Shown: positions 35,385-44,884, counted from the first letter of the stretch. The stretch is DNA of 64,000 nt from Terriglobales bacterium (GCA_035567895.1 DATMPC010000058.1:248001-312000), one strand, 5' to 3'. A program made the numbers and translations. The notes: generated by a model from the sequence alone, not told the origin.

Positions 35385-36611
35385 CTACTGTCCAAAACTG
35401 TCCGATAAGCCGACAGCACTCACAACCTTCTTAGGAAGGATACTGCTGGCCACCCGGCCCTGCGCTTCGCGCTTGGCCGGTGAGAGAGCTTGAGTGTAGA
35501 CATCCATCGTGATCTTGCTGTTTGCGTGCCGCAACAGCTCCTGCACGACTTTGACATCTTCACCGTTGGCGCGAAGCAGCGTGGAATATGTGTGGCGGAA
35601 TGTGTGCCATCCCACCTTCTTCGTAATTCCAACCCGCTTCGCCGCTGGCTTAATCCAGCGCTTGAGGAGACTGTCAGGCCACAGCGGCTGTTTGCCCTTG
35701 GTCCAGGGACTAGCGAACACCCAGTCCTCGGGCCGATTGTAGAGTGAGCTTTGCTTCCACAGCCAAAGGTCTTCGGCGACCGAAGCCTCCAGCGGAACCG
35801 GCTTCTGTGATGCCTCAGTCTTGCAGTTCCCAACTACCTGATGCACCACCGACCGGGTCACATTGATTTGCAGCTTCTCAAAATCAATGTCACTCCACTT
35901 GAGACCAATCAACTCGCCGCGCCGCAAACCTGTAATCCCATCCAGCGCCACCAGCGTCCTCTCGCGAAAAGAAAGCTCCTGGAGCAAGGCTTGGAATTCA
36001 GTAACCTCAAGCACATCGGGGATACGTTCCCGTTTCGCGCTCTGCCGGACCTTGCTGATTGGATTCGCATTCTGCGGAAGCCATTCATACCGGATCGCGT
36101 GATTGAACAAAGCGTGCATGATGTTCCTGATCTTCGCCTTGGTCCCTCTTGCCATCTTGCTGCCGTCCTTAAGCGTCAGCGTTTTCAGCCAACCCTCAAC
36201 GGCCACCGTACGGACATCCTTAATCCCCAGGATGCCCCAGCGAGGTCGTATCCAGCTTTCGAGATAAATCCTGTAGCCCTGCTTTGTTGAATGGGCTTTC
36301 TCGTGCTCTTCTGGATCAACCAAGTCAAGATTGAGTTCTTTCTCTTCGTAGTGGGTTATGAGGTCCCTTACCGATACAGGCTTCCATACGGTTCTAGGGG
36401 CCTCGACGTTAATCTCTAACCGCAATGCAGCGGCAGCCGCCTGTGCTGCCGATTCTGTTGGATATTCGTCAACAGTTCCGATTGCGCGATACTGACGTTT
36501 GCGTTTTCCATCGGGCGTCGGTTCATACCAACGGAAAATCCAAACCTCAGGTCCCTTCATACGCGACTCGCGTTGAAGAGAGCCTTGCTGAAATCGTGTC
36601 CGTCCAAACAT
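35385..36611 (-). CDS. Tyrosine recombinase/integrase
   Basis: A 408-residue phage-type integrase. The SAM-like N-terminal core-binding domain is around residues 70-185. The catalytic domain has Arg in GITGLRRGELIGLKW (near 229), His-x-x-Arg in HTFRHTYSTLL (near 335), the second His in LLRHANSKIT, and the nucleophile Tyr in MDVYTQAL (near 371). The N-terminus MFGRTRFQQGSLQRE begins 8 nt after a GGAGG, which fixes the ATG at 36611. Its 3' end lies beside tRNA-Asp, the usual place for a tRNA-targeting integrase. Confidence 0.94.
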   Translation of the reverse strand: MFGRTRFQQGSLQRESRMKGPEVWIFRWYEPTPDGKRKRQYRAIGTVDEYPTESAAQAAAAALRLEINVEAPRTVWKPVSVRDLITHYEEKELNLDLVDPEEHEKAHSTKQGYRIYLESWIRPRWGILGIKDVRTVAVEGWLKTLTLKDGSKMARGTKAKIRNIMHALFNHAIRYEWLPQNANPISKVRQSAKRERIPDVLEVTEFQALLQELSFRERTLVALDGITGLRRGELIGLKWSDIDFEKLQINVTRSVVHQVVGNCKTEASQKPVPLEASVAEDLWLWKQSSLYNRPEDWVFASPWTKGKQPLWPDSLLKRWIKPAAKRVGITKKVGWHTFRHTYSTLLRANGEDVKVVQELLRHANSKITMDVYTQALSPAKREAQGRVASSILPKKVVSAVGLSDSFGQ

Positions 36612-36710
36612 TCAAAATCCTCCATGTTTGAACGGCACAGACTGGCGAGATTCATCATAACGCGATTTGCGCCAGTTTTCGCTATTTTTTCGCTTGAGAT
36701 ACACAGAACA

Positions 36711-36965
36711 TTAGCTCACGATTTTCCTGATCCAGTCATCCAATGCGGAAGCGCGAAACCGCCACAACTTCCCGATTTGGATCGCCGCCACTTCGCCGCT
36801 GCGCGCGAGTTTCTGCAGAGTCTTCGGATGGATTTTCAAAAGTGCAGCGGCTTCCTCACTGTCCAAGAGAGGCTCGAATGCATCATCTTGGACGGCGGAG
36901 GAGAGCGTTTGTCGAGCCTCCACTTGGCCATGATTTCCATTGTGGTTCACATTAGGTTTCTTCAT
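36711..36965 (-). CDS. Excisionase-like helix-turn-helix protein
   Basis: An 84-residue protein whose C-terminal 50 residues form a MerR/excisionase-type winged HTH (LDSEEAAALLKIHPKTLQKL, then RSGEVAAIQIGKLWRFR). The N-terminal 30 residues are polar and probably disordered. The start overlaps the virB8 stop by 4 bp, so it is cotranscribed with the secretion genes and lies 99 bp before the integrase. It may steer the integrase toward excision or control the operon. Confidence 0.8.
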   Translation of the reverse strand: MKKPNVNHNGNHGQVEARQTLSSAVQDDAFEPLLDSEEAAALLKIHPKTLQKLARSGEVAAIQIGKLWRFRASALDDWIRKIVS

Positions 36966-37648
36966 TTGAACGCCTCATCTTCACGGAAATAAGTGATTGC
37001 CAGGCCGAGCGGATTCACCTGAATCAGTTCGTTCGGAACTGAATCGCGGAAGAGGAAGACGAAGTGCGCCGTGTAGAGCGTGCGCTTGCTCTCGGCATGA
37101 TCGACTGGCGAATAGGCGATCTCGTAGAAATCGACCGTCGCCTTGTAGGGAGCCGCTCGCAAGTCTTCGATTGAGACCTTCTCAACCTCGATGTCGATGT
37201 CTGGCCGGCTCGTCGAGTTCTGCAGGTAATCGTCTATCGTGTGATTCTTCCGGTATGCCTCGGCAACGCTGTTCCCGAGTTGAGCTTCCATGAAGAGCAA
37301 CGATTTCTTGAAATTGTCTCGAATCGTGTATCGATTTCGGCTGTAGTACAGACGGCAAAACTCGCTGAGAAAGTATTTGATCTCCCCGTCTTGAGGCTTA
37401 TATCCAAGCGTGTCGTACGACACCGCTTCAGCGCGACCAATGTCGCTAATGCGGATCACCAGCGGCTTGAAGTTCTGGACCATGCGAACGGTCTTGACGT
37501 TGGTGTAGATCAGACCGGCAACGACGAGGGCCATCGCCAGCAAAGCAATTTTCAAGTACGTGTTGGTAACAATGGCGTCGCCGAACTGCTCGGCATAGAG
37601 CTGTTTCGCGGCGCTGAATGTGGCATCCGGCTTCGCTTCGGCAACCAT
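36962..37648 (-). CDS. virB8: Type IV secretion protein VirB8/TrbF
   Basis: Inner-membrane scaffold of the conjugation channel, 228 residues from the ATG at 37646-37648 (MVAEAKPDATFSAAKQLYAE). The single membrane helix is IALLAMALVVAGLIYTNV near residue 37. The periplasmic NTF2-like domain follows (EIKYFLSEFCRLYYSRNRYT, TVDFYEIAYSP, PLGLAITYF). The frame is open upstream to 37717 but would overlap virB6 by 65 bp; the chosen start leaves 4 bp after the virB6 stop. TrbF-type spelling NPLGLAITYFREDEAFK at the end is typical. Confidence 0.88.
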   Translation of the reverse strand: MVAEAKPDATFSAAKQLYAEQFGDAIVTNTYLKIALLAMALVVAGLIYTNVKTVRMVQNFKPLVIRISDIGRAEAVSYDTLGYKPQDGEIKYFLSEFCRLYYSRNRYTIRDNFKKSLLFMEAQLGNSVAEAYRKNHTIDDYLQNSTSRPDIDIEVEKVSIEDLRAAPYKATVDFYEIAYSPVDHAESKRTLYTAHFVFLFRDSVPNELIQVNPLGLAITYFREDEAFK

Positions 37649-37652
37649 AAAA

Positions 37653-38519
37653 TCAACCTCGACTGACGTAGGCGACCATTGCCGCCGCCAAACCGGAGTC
37701 AGCTCCCGCCGCACCACTGAAGAGGTGATTGGTTAAGGCCGGAATCTTCAGCAATCCATAAATAGCAATCAGGAGGAAAATGAACATTGCCGGAAACGCC
37801 GTCATCCACTGATCGACGGTCATTCCGCCCGTGTCAATCGCAAAGAACGCCAGCAGCAGCTTCGCGAAGATGAACACAAACGCATTAGCGACGACTTGAT
37901 AGAACGAATATTGCAGGAAGGCTTTGAACCAGCCCCAGAAGAGCCAGTCCATTTTGGGAACAACAAAGAATGGAATAAAGATTGGCCCGACCAACAGGAG
38001 AACTGCTTGGGCAATCAGCCCGAAACCAATCACCATGAAGATTACGGCCTGAACAGCCGCAAGAATGACATAGAGCACGACGAACGTCAGAATCTCGTGC
38101 AGATTCACAGAACTCGGTTGTTCGAGGCCCTGTTCAACTTCAGTGACCTTCGTCTCGACCAAGCGGCCTTGCTCGATCCCGATGCTGTTTGAAAGTGAAG
38201 AGGCTTCTTGAATCACCAGGTCCGAGAAGCTGTAGCCCATTCCCGGAATTGGGGTGCTGTAGTAGGTCACCATTGCAAAACCGAAGGCGACGACCAGGAG
38301 CAGGCGGCTGAAGCGGGCGAAGCTGAAGCCTTCGCCCCCTTCAGCGCTGGAGAGGGCAGCCTGTACGCCGAACCAGACAATCAGAATCGTGGCAAACCCA
38401 CGAAACAGGTTGTGGCCCATCTGGACGAACAAGTCGAGTTGCGAGGTCAGCAGACCGCGAATGCCGTCTTCGAGAGAGGTGAACGGATCTGTGACTGGAA
38501 CCAACATGAAATGCCCCAT
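37653..38519 (-). CDS. virB6: Type IV secretion protein VirB6/TrbL
   Basis: A 288-residue polytopic inner-membrane protein of the channel. About six helices are visible (GFATILIVWFGVQAAL, LLLVVAFGFAMVTYY, ILTFVVLYVILAAVQAVIF, LLLVGPIFIPFFVVP, VVANAFVFIFAKLLLAFF, AMFIFLLIAIYGLL). The VGPIFIPFFVVPKMDWLFWG loop is characteristic of the TrbL/VirB6 family. It lies 4 bp upstream of the virB8 gene and directly after the TrbJ-like gene. Confidence 0.87.
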   Translation of the reverse strand: MGHFMLVPVTDPFTSLEDGIRGLLTSQLDLFVQMGHNLFRGFATILIVWFGVQAALSSAEGGEGFSFARFSRLLLVVAFGFAMVTYYSTPIPGMGYSFSDLVIQEASSLSNSIGIEQGRLVETKVTEVEQGLEQPSSVNLHEILTFVVLYVILAAVQAVIFMVIGFGLIAQAVLLLVGPIFIPFFVVPKMDWLFWGWFKAFLQYSFYQVVANAFVFIFAKLLLAFFAIDTGGMTVDQWMTAFPAMFIFLLIAIYGLLKIPALTNHLFSGAAGADSGLAAAMVAYVSRG

Positions 38520-38523
38520 TTCC

Positions 38524-39318
38524 TCATTTCGAGCTCGGCGTTTGCAGCCGGTTCGGCATCGAACTGGTGAAACTCATCAGATCCGAGAAGTGCTGCTGGC
38601 GATAGAGTTCCGTGTTGATACTGCCTACATTCGACGTACGGTTGCGCTCGCTAGTCAGGAGTTGCTGTTCGAGCATCGCAACCAACAGTTTGTTCGTGTC
38701 CTGCAGGCTGCGCACCAGCAGGACATTTGCCGCATTGATTTTGTTCAAAACGGCAGTCTGGGTGTTGAGATCAGGATCAGAAGAGAGCGAATCGTCTTCG
38801 AGTTGCTTGATCCGACTCTCAAGCTGTTGGGCGTTGTTTCTCAACTGCCCAATCGTGGCCATGTTGTTGATGGTGGAACCGTCTGACAGCTCTTCGAGAC
38901 CATAAGCCCGCTTCAGTCCGTCGTAAGTATTCACGCCTGTAGGGTCACTCAGCGACAGATTGACTTGACCGTAGCCTTGCTGAGCGGTGCTGTAGCTTCC
39001 CGTATTGATGCCGTTCACCCAACGAGAAGTGTTTCCAAGCGTGTTAGCCGCGCTCAAATTCGTCCAGAGGGAGGGAATGGCGCGATAGCGGGCCACCATG
39101 TTCTGCATCTGGCGAGCCTGAGACTGAATGAACATGAACTGCTGCATGTGGACGTTGTACGACTGCTGTAGCTGCTGCAATTGCTTTTGCAATTGCAGGT
39201 AGCGCAGCACGGCATTCTTGTAGTTGGTCGGGTCATAAACGACCCCTCCAAACTGCGCGAAGCTTGATTGGGCAGCAGAAAGCACGAGGAAAAATGCAAG
39301 AGCGAATTTGAACTTCAT
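38524..39318 (-). CDS. trbJ: TrbJ/VirB5-like secretion protein
   Basis: A 264-residue exported protein with a signal peptide (MKFKFALAFFLVLSAAQSSFA). The mature part starts with GVVYDPTNYKNAVLRYLQLQ, close to the TrbJ signature, and is largely coiled-coil (QKQLQQLQQSYNVHMQQFMF, NNAQQLESRIKQLEDD). VirB5/TrbJ proteins sit at the pilus tip or anchor the pilus. It has four bases between its stop and the virB6 start. Confidence 0.8.
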   Translation of the reverse strand: MKFKFALAFFLVLSAAQSSFAQFGGVVYDPTNYKNAVLRYLQLQKQLQQLQQSYNVHMQQFMFIQSQARQMQNMVARYRAIPSLWTNLSAANTLGNTSRWVNGINTGSYSTAQQGYGQVNLSLSDPTGVNTYDGLKRAYGLEELSDGSTINNMATIGQLRNNAQQLESRIKQLEDDSLSSDPDLNTQTAVLNKINAANVLLVRSLQDTNKLLVAMLEQQLLTSERNRTSNVGSINTELYRQQHFSDLMSFTSSMPNRLQTPSSK

Positions 39319-39334
39319 ACCTAGACTCCTTTAA

Positions 39335-40561
39335 TCACAAATCAGAAGGCATCGTGTGCTGGTTGTAGTCGGGCACGAGCAAATCCTGCATCAGATACAC
39401 CTTCACCCGATGGCCTTCTCGAATGGTTATGGTTGGGAGCAGGTTCAAGAACCTGTCCAGAATGTGCGTTGAAGACTGCGCAAGGCTAGCGGCCACGCCT
39501 TGCCGGTACGCGTCAGTTGTGGTTTGAGGCAAGCCGACGCTGCTCGTACTTGTACCTGCTTCTGCCAATCCCGCAATTGCACCGACCGCAATGGATGCGC
39601 CGAAGATTTGGAAGTAGTGATGATTGACCTGATCTTTCAGTCCAGTCTCTCCAATCTGGTTCAAGCCCTGAAACTGATCGAGATCGACCGAATAGCCATC
39701 CGGCATGATGAGTCGATGGAAAGCGACCGCCAGGCGAGTCTGGCCGAAGCCCTCCACCCGTTTGGTTTCACCCAGCACTTTTGCGCCGGCAGGGATAAGC
39801 AGGTGCTGACCGTCATGTGAGTAAATATTGTTGGTCAGCATGCAAATAATCGGCCCGGAGAACTCTCCGTTCAGGCGAGTGACAAGTGCGGTCTCAAGAA
39901 CAGTTCCTTCGAAGACGACGTAGTCCTTCCCGATCGTCTGATTAAAATTTGGATTCGTTCTTTTATGCGGCATTTCTGCCTGTGCAGGTGTGGATTGCGT
40001 CGAAGGCGCTCCTGCGGTGCCCACAGCCGCGAAGTTCGGTATTTGCAGCCCAGACAGGTCCAGCGGCAATCGTGACGAAGCATCTGCTAAAGACGTTTCC
40101 GTTTCGCTCGTTTGTTTTGGACGGTAGCTCAGCGAAACGCTGGACGAAAATAGCGAGGTGTACAGTCGCCGCCGTATGTCTTGTTTTATTGGGTCCTGCT
40201 CGGCAGGCACAGCGCTTTGTTGGTCGCCAGCCGGAGACCCAGCTTCGACGCGGCCCGCTTGTTGGCCCGGAGAACGAGACTGAAGCATCGAAGCGGTTTG
40301 CTGTTCTCGCCTCTCCTGATCGAGACGGGCAGCAATATCGCCAGAGCTAAGGCCGCTCACCGTCTCAGCCTTCCCTGCGTCGGAGTTCTTCGTTGCCTTG
40401 GCACCATGAGCTGGGCCGGAGACCCAGAGCAGGAGCATGATCACCGCGGTAAGTCCGATCACCACCCATGACTGAGCATTCTTGGGCAGCACGCCGGGCG
40501 CAGGCTTCCGCTTGTCCTGCACATTGGGCGCCGTGTTTTCTACTTCATTGGTTTGTGGCAC
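39335..40561 (-). CDS. virB10: Type IV secretion protein VirB10/TrbI
   Basis: A 408-residue bitopic channel protein spanning both membranes. A cytoplasmic tail with Pro is followed by one membrane helix (SWVVIGLTAVIMLLLWVSG near residue 31) and a long disordered periplasmic linker. The C-terminal beta-barrel domain (about 215-400) has VFEGTVLETALVTRLNGEFS, IPAGAKVLGETKRVEGFGQT, FHRLIMPDGYSVDLDQF and the final barrel strand VKVYLMQDLLVPDY. The gene lies 4 bp after virB9. Confidence 0.9.
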   Translation of the reverse strand: MPQTNEVENTAPNVQDKRKPAPGVLPKNAQSWVVIGLTAVIMLLLWVSGPAHGAKATKNSDAGKAETVSGLSSGDIAARLDQERREQQTASMLQSRSPGQQAGRVEAGSPAGDQQSAVPAEQDPIKQDIRRRLYTSLFSSSVSLSYRPKQTSETETSLADASSRLPLDLSGLQIPNFAAVGTAGAPSTQSTPAQAEMPHKRTNPNFNQTIGKDYVVFEGTVLETALVTRLNGEFSGPIICMLTNNIYSHDGQHLLIPAGAKVLGETKRVEGFGQTRLAVAFHRLIMPDGYSVDLDQFQGLNQIGETGLKDQVNHHYFQIFGASIAVGAIAGLAEAGTSTSSVGLPQTTTDAYRQGVAASLAQSSTHILDRFLNLLPTITIREGHRVKVYLMQDLLVPDYNQHTMPSDL

Positions 40562-40565
40562 GACA

Positions 40566-41324
40566 TCACCCCTGTTTTTTGAAATCCAGTCTGTGTTTGC
40601 CGATGACCAAATATCCTGAGTCGAGGATTTTGGGTACTACGTAAACGCCGTCTTTCAAATCAAAATTGATGAGATTGGGCGATCCATCTTTCACCTCGTA
40701 CAGCGTCGGCTTTTCCTCGGCAGACGACCTGATGTAGGTGAACTTGTCATCGTGATAAATGGCCGAAACCATGAACGGTTTCTTGTTCTTCTCGAAAATG
40801 TAGTCAAACTTCAGGTTTTTAATCGGGTATTCCGCCTGGAATGATTCTTTCCCCCTCTCGGCCAGGGAAGTTGCCAGCACTGCCTGCGCCCGCAATCCTT
40901 CCACTTCGCTGGACGAGACAAACTTCGGTGGCGCATTCATGGCCTGCAGGAGGGATTGGTCGTTGGGCTCGATGAAAACCTTGAAGTCAGGTTCATTCGC
41001 TTCTCCTACCTCTCTCACCAGAAGCGAGTACACATTACCCGCCGCCGTGATCAGCGTCACGTTTGTGCTGCTGCCTTGCTTGGCGGGCTTGATGTAGCAG
41101 AAGTTTTGCGTCCCCTCGACGACCCAGAAATCCTTATCTCCGGTGACGAAATCGAGGATCTTTTCGTTCTGAGGCAGAACGACCAGGGTTGTGTACCGCA
41201 GCTTCGCATTGATCAAAACGATGTCCTTGGCTGAGTACTTGACGGTGCGAGCTTCGCGATTCTGGGCAGCGGCAGAGACCACCGCCAGCAACGCGACGAA
41301 GACAATTGCGAATCTTGCTTTCAT
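40566..41324 (-). CDS. virB9: Type IV secretion protein VirB9/TrbG
   Basis: A 252-residue exported outer-membrane-complex protein. The signal peptide is MKARFAIVFVALLAVVSAAAQ. The N-terminal domain (YTTLVVLPQNEKILDFVTGD, WVVEG) and the C-terminal beta-sandwich (FDYIFEKNKKPFMVSAIYHD, TYIRSS, VPKILDSGYLVIGK) match VirB9/TrbG/CagX. It overlaps virB4 by 4 bp and lies just before virB10. Confidence 0.87.
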   Translation of the reverse strand: MKARFAIVFVALLAVVSAAAQNREARTVKYSAKDIVLINAKLRYTTLVVLPQNEKILDFVTGDKDFWVVEGTQNFCYIKPAKQGSSTNVTLITAAGNVYSLLVREVGEANEPDFKVFIEPNDQSLLQAMNAPPKFVSSSEVEGLRAQAVLATSLAERGKESFQAEYPIKNLKFDYIFEKNKKPFMVSAIYHDDKFTYIRSSAEEKPTLYEVKDGSPNLINFDLKDGVYVVPKILDSGYLVIGKHRLDFKKQG

Positions 41325-43771
41325 AGCGAACTCCTTGTCAGGACTTCCAAACCTTTGTCAAAGCCGTGCTCGCGGAATGCCTGCTCCCGCTTGAAGCTGT
41401 CGTTCGGATCGCTTGTATAGAGCCAGTAGCTCTTTTCATCGACTTCGAGATTCACGACCTTTGTAAGATCAGGCCGCTTTACGAGGGCCTGCCGCTTGGG
41501 GACGAGGGTCGAGATCATCTCGATTTCGTTGTCGTTCAGATGGAAGGTGTTCCGGTACCACTCGCGATCCATGTCCGGATTTGCGAGGAAAATCTTGGTC
41601 GCGCAGCTTTCGATGACCACGTTCACGATGTCCGACTTGTCCAACTCGTCAAGAGATTGCGTGGACAGGATCATCGCGGCATTCTTCTTGCGCCACGTTT
41701 TCAATGCCTCGACGATGTAATTGCGAATCGTCGGATGGCTGAAGAAGCGCCATGCTTCATCAATGAAGAAAGTTTTGAACGTAGTAGTTGCGTCCGGGTC
41801 ATAAATCGACGCATTGGCCCGATGCAGGATGTAGAACAGCAACGGCTCAATCAATTCGGGGTAGCGATCCATGCCTTCAAAGTCGAAGCACTGGAAACGG
41901 GAGAGCGTGAGCGTGTCCTTCTCGTTGTCGAAGACTTGCCCGTATTGGCCGCCACTGACCCACTTTTCCAGCTTATTGGCAGTCGATTTCTGCAATGTGT
42001 TAGCAAGAACGCCCAACGTGCGCAGATTCGGAGGAAGCTCATACAGGTTCTGAATCTGCGCGTACAGGTCTTTTTCTTCAGCCTGAGTCAGAGGATTCAG
42101 ACCGCGACCTTCTGCCAGGACTCTGACCAGCGCAAAGAGGAAATTCAGGTTTTCCCGCGTTGGTTCCAGCGAGAACGGATTAACCGTGAAGGCCGAGCGG
42201 TCGGCACTCACCTTGAGATACGCGCCACCGAAGAGCTGGGTAATACCCCGAAAACTTCCGCCCAGATCAAAAATGAACGTGTACGGAGAATATTTCTGCA
42301 GGTTCGTAATGAGGAAGTTCAGGAAGAACGATTTTCCCGATCCCGTGCGGCCCAGCACAATCGAGTGTGCCGTGTCCTGATAGTGCAGATTGAGAAAGTA
42401 CGGCGTCCCATAGTTGGTTTCGAGGACGGCCAAGTATTCTGAGTCCAGATGCTTGTTCCGACGCTCTCCCGTGTGCAGTGTGAACAGGAATGAATAATCG
42501 GCATAGTTGGTATTCAGCAGCCAGAGATAGCGCAGATTGAAGTGCCGGTTGCCGGGTATGGTCGCAAAGAACGCGTTGAGCAGGTTGTACCGCTCCTCGA
42601 ACAGCAGACCATCGTGCATAGAGAACACTTTGTAGAACTCAGAGCAGGCTTTCTCCACTGCGGCTAGGTTCCGGTCATAGACCACGACCGACAAAGAAAA
42701 CTCACCGAAGTAGTTCCCGTTCAGTTCAATCTCCTTCAGGCACTCACCAAGGTTGCGCACCAGCGATTCCTTCGAATCGTCCACTAGCAAATCACCAGGA
42801 TTCGTTGAGTTGTCTGCCTTCAGTTGGCTGAACAACGAAGTCTTGCTGTTATGAAAGTGGCGGCGCATCGACTGAATGCGCTTGCGCGAGGCTGTATTGT
42901 CCCGAGGTTTCCACTCGGTAACGACGTGGTAGCTGGCCCCGACCTCAAACAATTGTCGGAGAATCAGAGGCCAGCTTTGGGCGGTAGGCTCTTTCAGCGT
43001 GAGGACTTTCACGTAGTAGTCGTCAATCAGAAGGTGTCCCGGATAGCATTCAAGAGCAGAATCCGCGAGGTAGTAATCGACGTGCGTGTCGTACTTCAGC
43101 CGCGCACGTTCAGTTTTTACGGGAGAGAAGTTCAGCAGTTGTTTAAGCACTGTGAACGCGGCCTGCTTCTCACACAGCGCGATCTTCACGAAATCGCTGA
43201 CCTGCAGAACGAAGCTGCGGATCTGATGGAGCAGCGCGCGATGCTGCTTTTCGATCGCATCCGCGATAAGAACTGTCTGCTTCTTGCTGCTCAGATACCC
43301 TTTGAGCTCCTCGACCGCCTGTTTCGGTTCGGAAGCAAGGTTCTGGAGGGTTCTGCCCAATCTGGCCTGATACCGGAATCCTTCGCACAAAATCACGTAA
43401 CAAATGCGCAGCGAATACAGCTCTGCCGACTTCTTGTCGAAGTAGGCTGCGCGATCGTCAATCGCTTGCTTTACAACCGGATTGCTGTAGCTGCCGTGAG
43501 GAATTTGTTCGTGTCTGGACTTAAACAAGAATTGATAAACGCGAAATTGCGTCCCAAGCAGCCGCAGGGCTGATTCCAAACGCTTCGCCAAACCGTCAGT
43601 GTGCTTGTGGTCCAGGCACTCGTAATCGACGCCCTCGACGTTCAGCACCAACCCGAGATCGCCGGCCTTGGTCAGAAACACGTGATCGTCAAGAAAGCCG
43701 TAGACGCTGACATTCTCACTGAGAGCGCCCGTCTCTCTGTAGTTCTTGACGATCTTCGACAACCTAAGCAT
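41321..43771 (-). CDS. virB4: Type IV secretion ATPase VirB4/TrbE
   Basis: An 816-residue cytoplasmic ATPase that powers pilus assembly and transfer. The C-terminal motor domain has Walker A GRTGSGKSFF (near residue 475), Walker B TFFIDEAWRFF (near 667) and the downstream STQSLDEL motif. The N-terminal 400 residues are the CagE/TrbE/VirB4 domain (EGVDYECLDHKHTDGLAKR at residues 45-65). It overlaps virB3 by 8 bp and virB9 by 4 bp, as in most conjugation operons. Confidence 0.94.
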   Translation of the reverse strand: MLRLSKIVKNYRETGALSENVSVYGFLDDHVFLTKAGDLGLVLNVEGVDYECLDHKHTDGLAKRLESALRLLGTQFRVYQFLFKSRHEQIPHGSYSNPVVKQAIDDRAAYFDKKSAELYSLRICYVILCEGFRYQARLGRTLQNLASEPKQAVEELKGYLSSKKQTVLIADAIEKQHRALLHQIRSFVLQVSDFVKIALCEKQAAFTVLKQLLNFSPVKTERARLKYDTHVDYYLADSALECYPGHLLIDDYYVKVLTLKEPTAQSWPLILRQLFEVGASYHVVTEWKPRDNTASRKRIQSMRRHFHNSKTSLFSQLKADNSTNPGDLLVDDSKESLVRNLGECLKEIELNGNYFGEFSLSVVVYDRNLAAVEKACSEFYKVFSMHDGLLFEERYNLLNAFFATIPGNRHFNLRYLWLLNTNYADYSFLFTLHTGERRNKHLDSEYLAVLETNYGTPYFLNLHYQDTAHSIVLGRTGSGKSFFLNFLITNLQKYSPYTFIFDLGGSFRGITQLFGGAYLKVSADRSAFTVNPFSLEPTRENLNFLFALVRVLAEGRGLNPLTQAEEKDLYAQIQNLYELPPNLRTLGVLANTLQKSTANKLEKWVSGGQYGQVFDNEKDTLTLSRFQCFDFEGMDRYPELIEPLLFYILHRANASIYDPDATTTFKTFFIDEAWRFFSHPTIRNYIVEALKTWRKKNAAMILSTQSLDELDKSDIVNVVIESCATKIFLANPDMDREWYRNTFHLNDNEIEMISTLVPKRQALVKRPDLTKVVNLEVDEKSYWLYTSDPNDSFKREQAFREHGFDKGLEVLTRSSL

Positions 43772-44063
43772 GGTCGATCACCTGCACGCTCTGCTCGCCG
43801 TACTTCGCCGGATCGTACTCACGGCGAAACTTGCTGGAGTTGAGCAGAATTCGCAGAATCTGCGGGTCCGTCCGCGTGGCCCATTGCGCCATCAAAAACA
43901 AACTGCCGAAGATCAGCAGTCCACCGAAGAGGCTGCCGAACAGATTGAACGTCGCCGCGCCCATGATCAGTGCGACGAAGAACAGCTTCCGCTCTGCTCC
44001 CAGGATGGTCAGTGGCTTATTGAGAGCCTTGTAAACGAGATTCATTCTCCGTTCGAGTTCCAT
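43764..44063 (-). CDS. virB3: Type IV secretion protein VirB3/TrbD
   Basis: A 99-residue inner-membrane protein with paired hydrophobic stretches (LFFVALIMGAATFNLFGSLF and GGLLIFGSLFLMAQWATR) and the family ending that pairs with VirB4 (DPQILRILLNSSKFRREYDP). The N-terminus MNLVYKALNKPLTILGAERK matches TrbD-type VirB3. Its 3' end overlaps virB4. Confidence 0.85.
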   Translation of the reverse strand: MELERRMNLVYKALNKPLTILGAERKLFFVALIMGAATFNLFGSLFGGLLIFGSLFLMAQWATRTDPQILRILLNSSKFRREYDPAKYGEQSVQVIDHA

Positions 44064-44078
44064 AACGGTTCCTCACCA

Positions 44079-44330
44079 CTAAGACCCCGGAAAAAGCCAG
44101 CTAAGAAAGTTCACCGCTGCTATTGCCATGCCAACGCCGAAGACGATTCCAGCGAACACTCGTTTATTGCCACCTTCACCAAAGGCGAACATCAGACCCC
44201 CTACTACGATCGCAACCAGGCTCAGTCCCTTGGCAATTGTTCCCGTGAACGCTGTTTGAAGCTGCTGAACTGCCGACTCCCACGGACTACTGCCGCTTTG
44301 TAACAGAACAAGTGAGAAAAGCATTTTCAT
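44079..44330 (-). CDS. virB2: Type IV secretion pilin VirB2/TrbC
   Basis: The likely major pilin, about 83 residues. A hydrophobic leader (MKMLFSLVLLQSG) is followed by two membrane helices (IAKGLSLVAIVVGGLMFAFG and VFAGIVFGVGMAIAAVNFLSW) separated by GEGGNKR, the standard pilin layout. Several in-frame ATGs lie upstream (up to 44390) with no good ribosome site, so the exact start is uncertain. It is followed by virB3 after 15 bp. Confidence 0.8.
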   Translation of the reverse strand: MKMLFSLVLLQSGSSPWESAVQQLQTAFTGTIAKGLSLVAIVVGGLMFAFGEGGNKRVFAGIVFGVGMAIAAVNFLSWLFPGS

Positions 44331-44552
44331 TTTGCACATCCACGAAACGCGCATCGTTACTGGGCGTTTCAAACACGTCAGACGCTCCAAAGCTGCTCAT
44401 AGATACTTCCGCGCAGGCGAAATGCGGCTCTACGCCACGCTGTTGAAAAGGATTGAAGATGTTGAAAGTGCCACTTTGGGATTCAGGAACTCACGGCCAA
44501 GGAGGGAGCCTTTGAGCCAGACGGACGCGTGAACTATGGCGAGATGCTTCGA

Positions 44553-44882
44553 CTAATTTATCGACGGCTTCGTTCTGTGTTCTCGGAAGAGTTGGTGAAC
44601 TTGCTGAAGCTGCTCGCGCAGGCGGACCGCCTCATACCTCGGAATTGGTCCATGCCGCTTTGCGAACTTGCGCACGGCCCGTTTTGTTAGATCCGTCCAG
44701 TTCTCGGAATCAACCAGTTCAGCACATCTCGCACAGGCTGCCCACACTCCGAAATCTTTCTGGAAGATTGGCAAATTGTTGAAAACGAAATTGGAGCACT
44801 CATAGAGCTTGAAAACAGGACCAGACGTACAGAAATCGCAATCGTTTCCGCCAGGGGTTGGCACTAAATGACCAACGCGCAT
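44553..44882 (-). CDS. Small Cys-rich protein, 109 aa
   Basis: Unknown protein with CxxC pairs (NDCDFCTSG near residue 15 and AACARCAELV near 50), suggesting a zinc ribbon. The C-terminal half is helical and basic (LTKRAVRKFAKRHGPIPRYE, RLREQLQQVHQLFREHR). AGGAA sits about 9 nt before the ATG, and the start lies 2 bp past the stop of the upstream gene, so it is the last gene of the small-gene cluster. It may be nucleic-acid-binding; this is inference. Confidence 0.65.
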   Translation of the reverse strand: MRVGHLVPTPGGNDCDFCTSGPVFKLYECSNFVFNNLPIFQKDFGVWAACARCAELVDSENWTDLTKRAVRKFAKRHGPIPRYEAVRLREQLQQVHQLFREHRTKPSIN

Positions 44883-44884
44883 GG

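Noticed and set aside
41366-42442. 358-codon plus-strand frame inside virB4
   Set aside because: Antisense shadow of a strongly conserved ATPase gene; composition is typical of antisense frames.
42824-43573. 249-codon plus-strand frame inside virB4
   Set aside because: Same reason; no motif, no start site with a ribosome-binding sequence.
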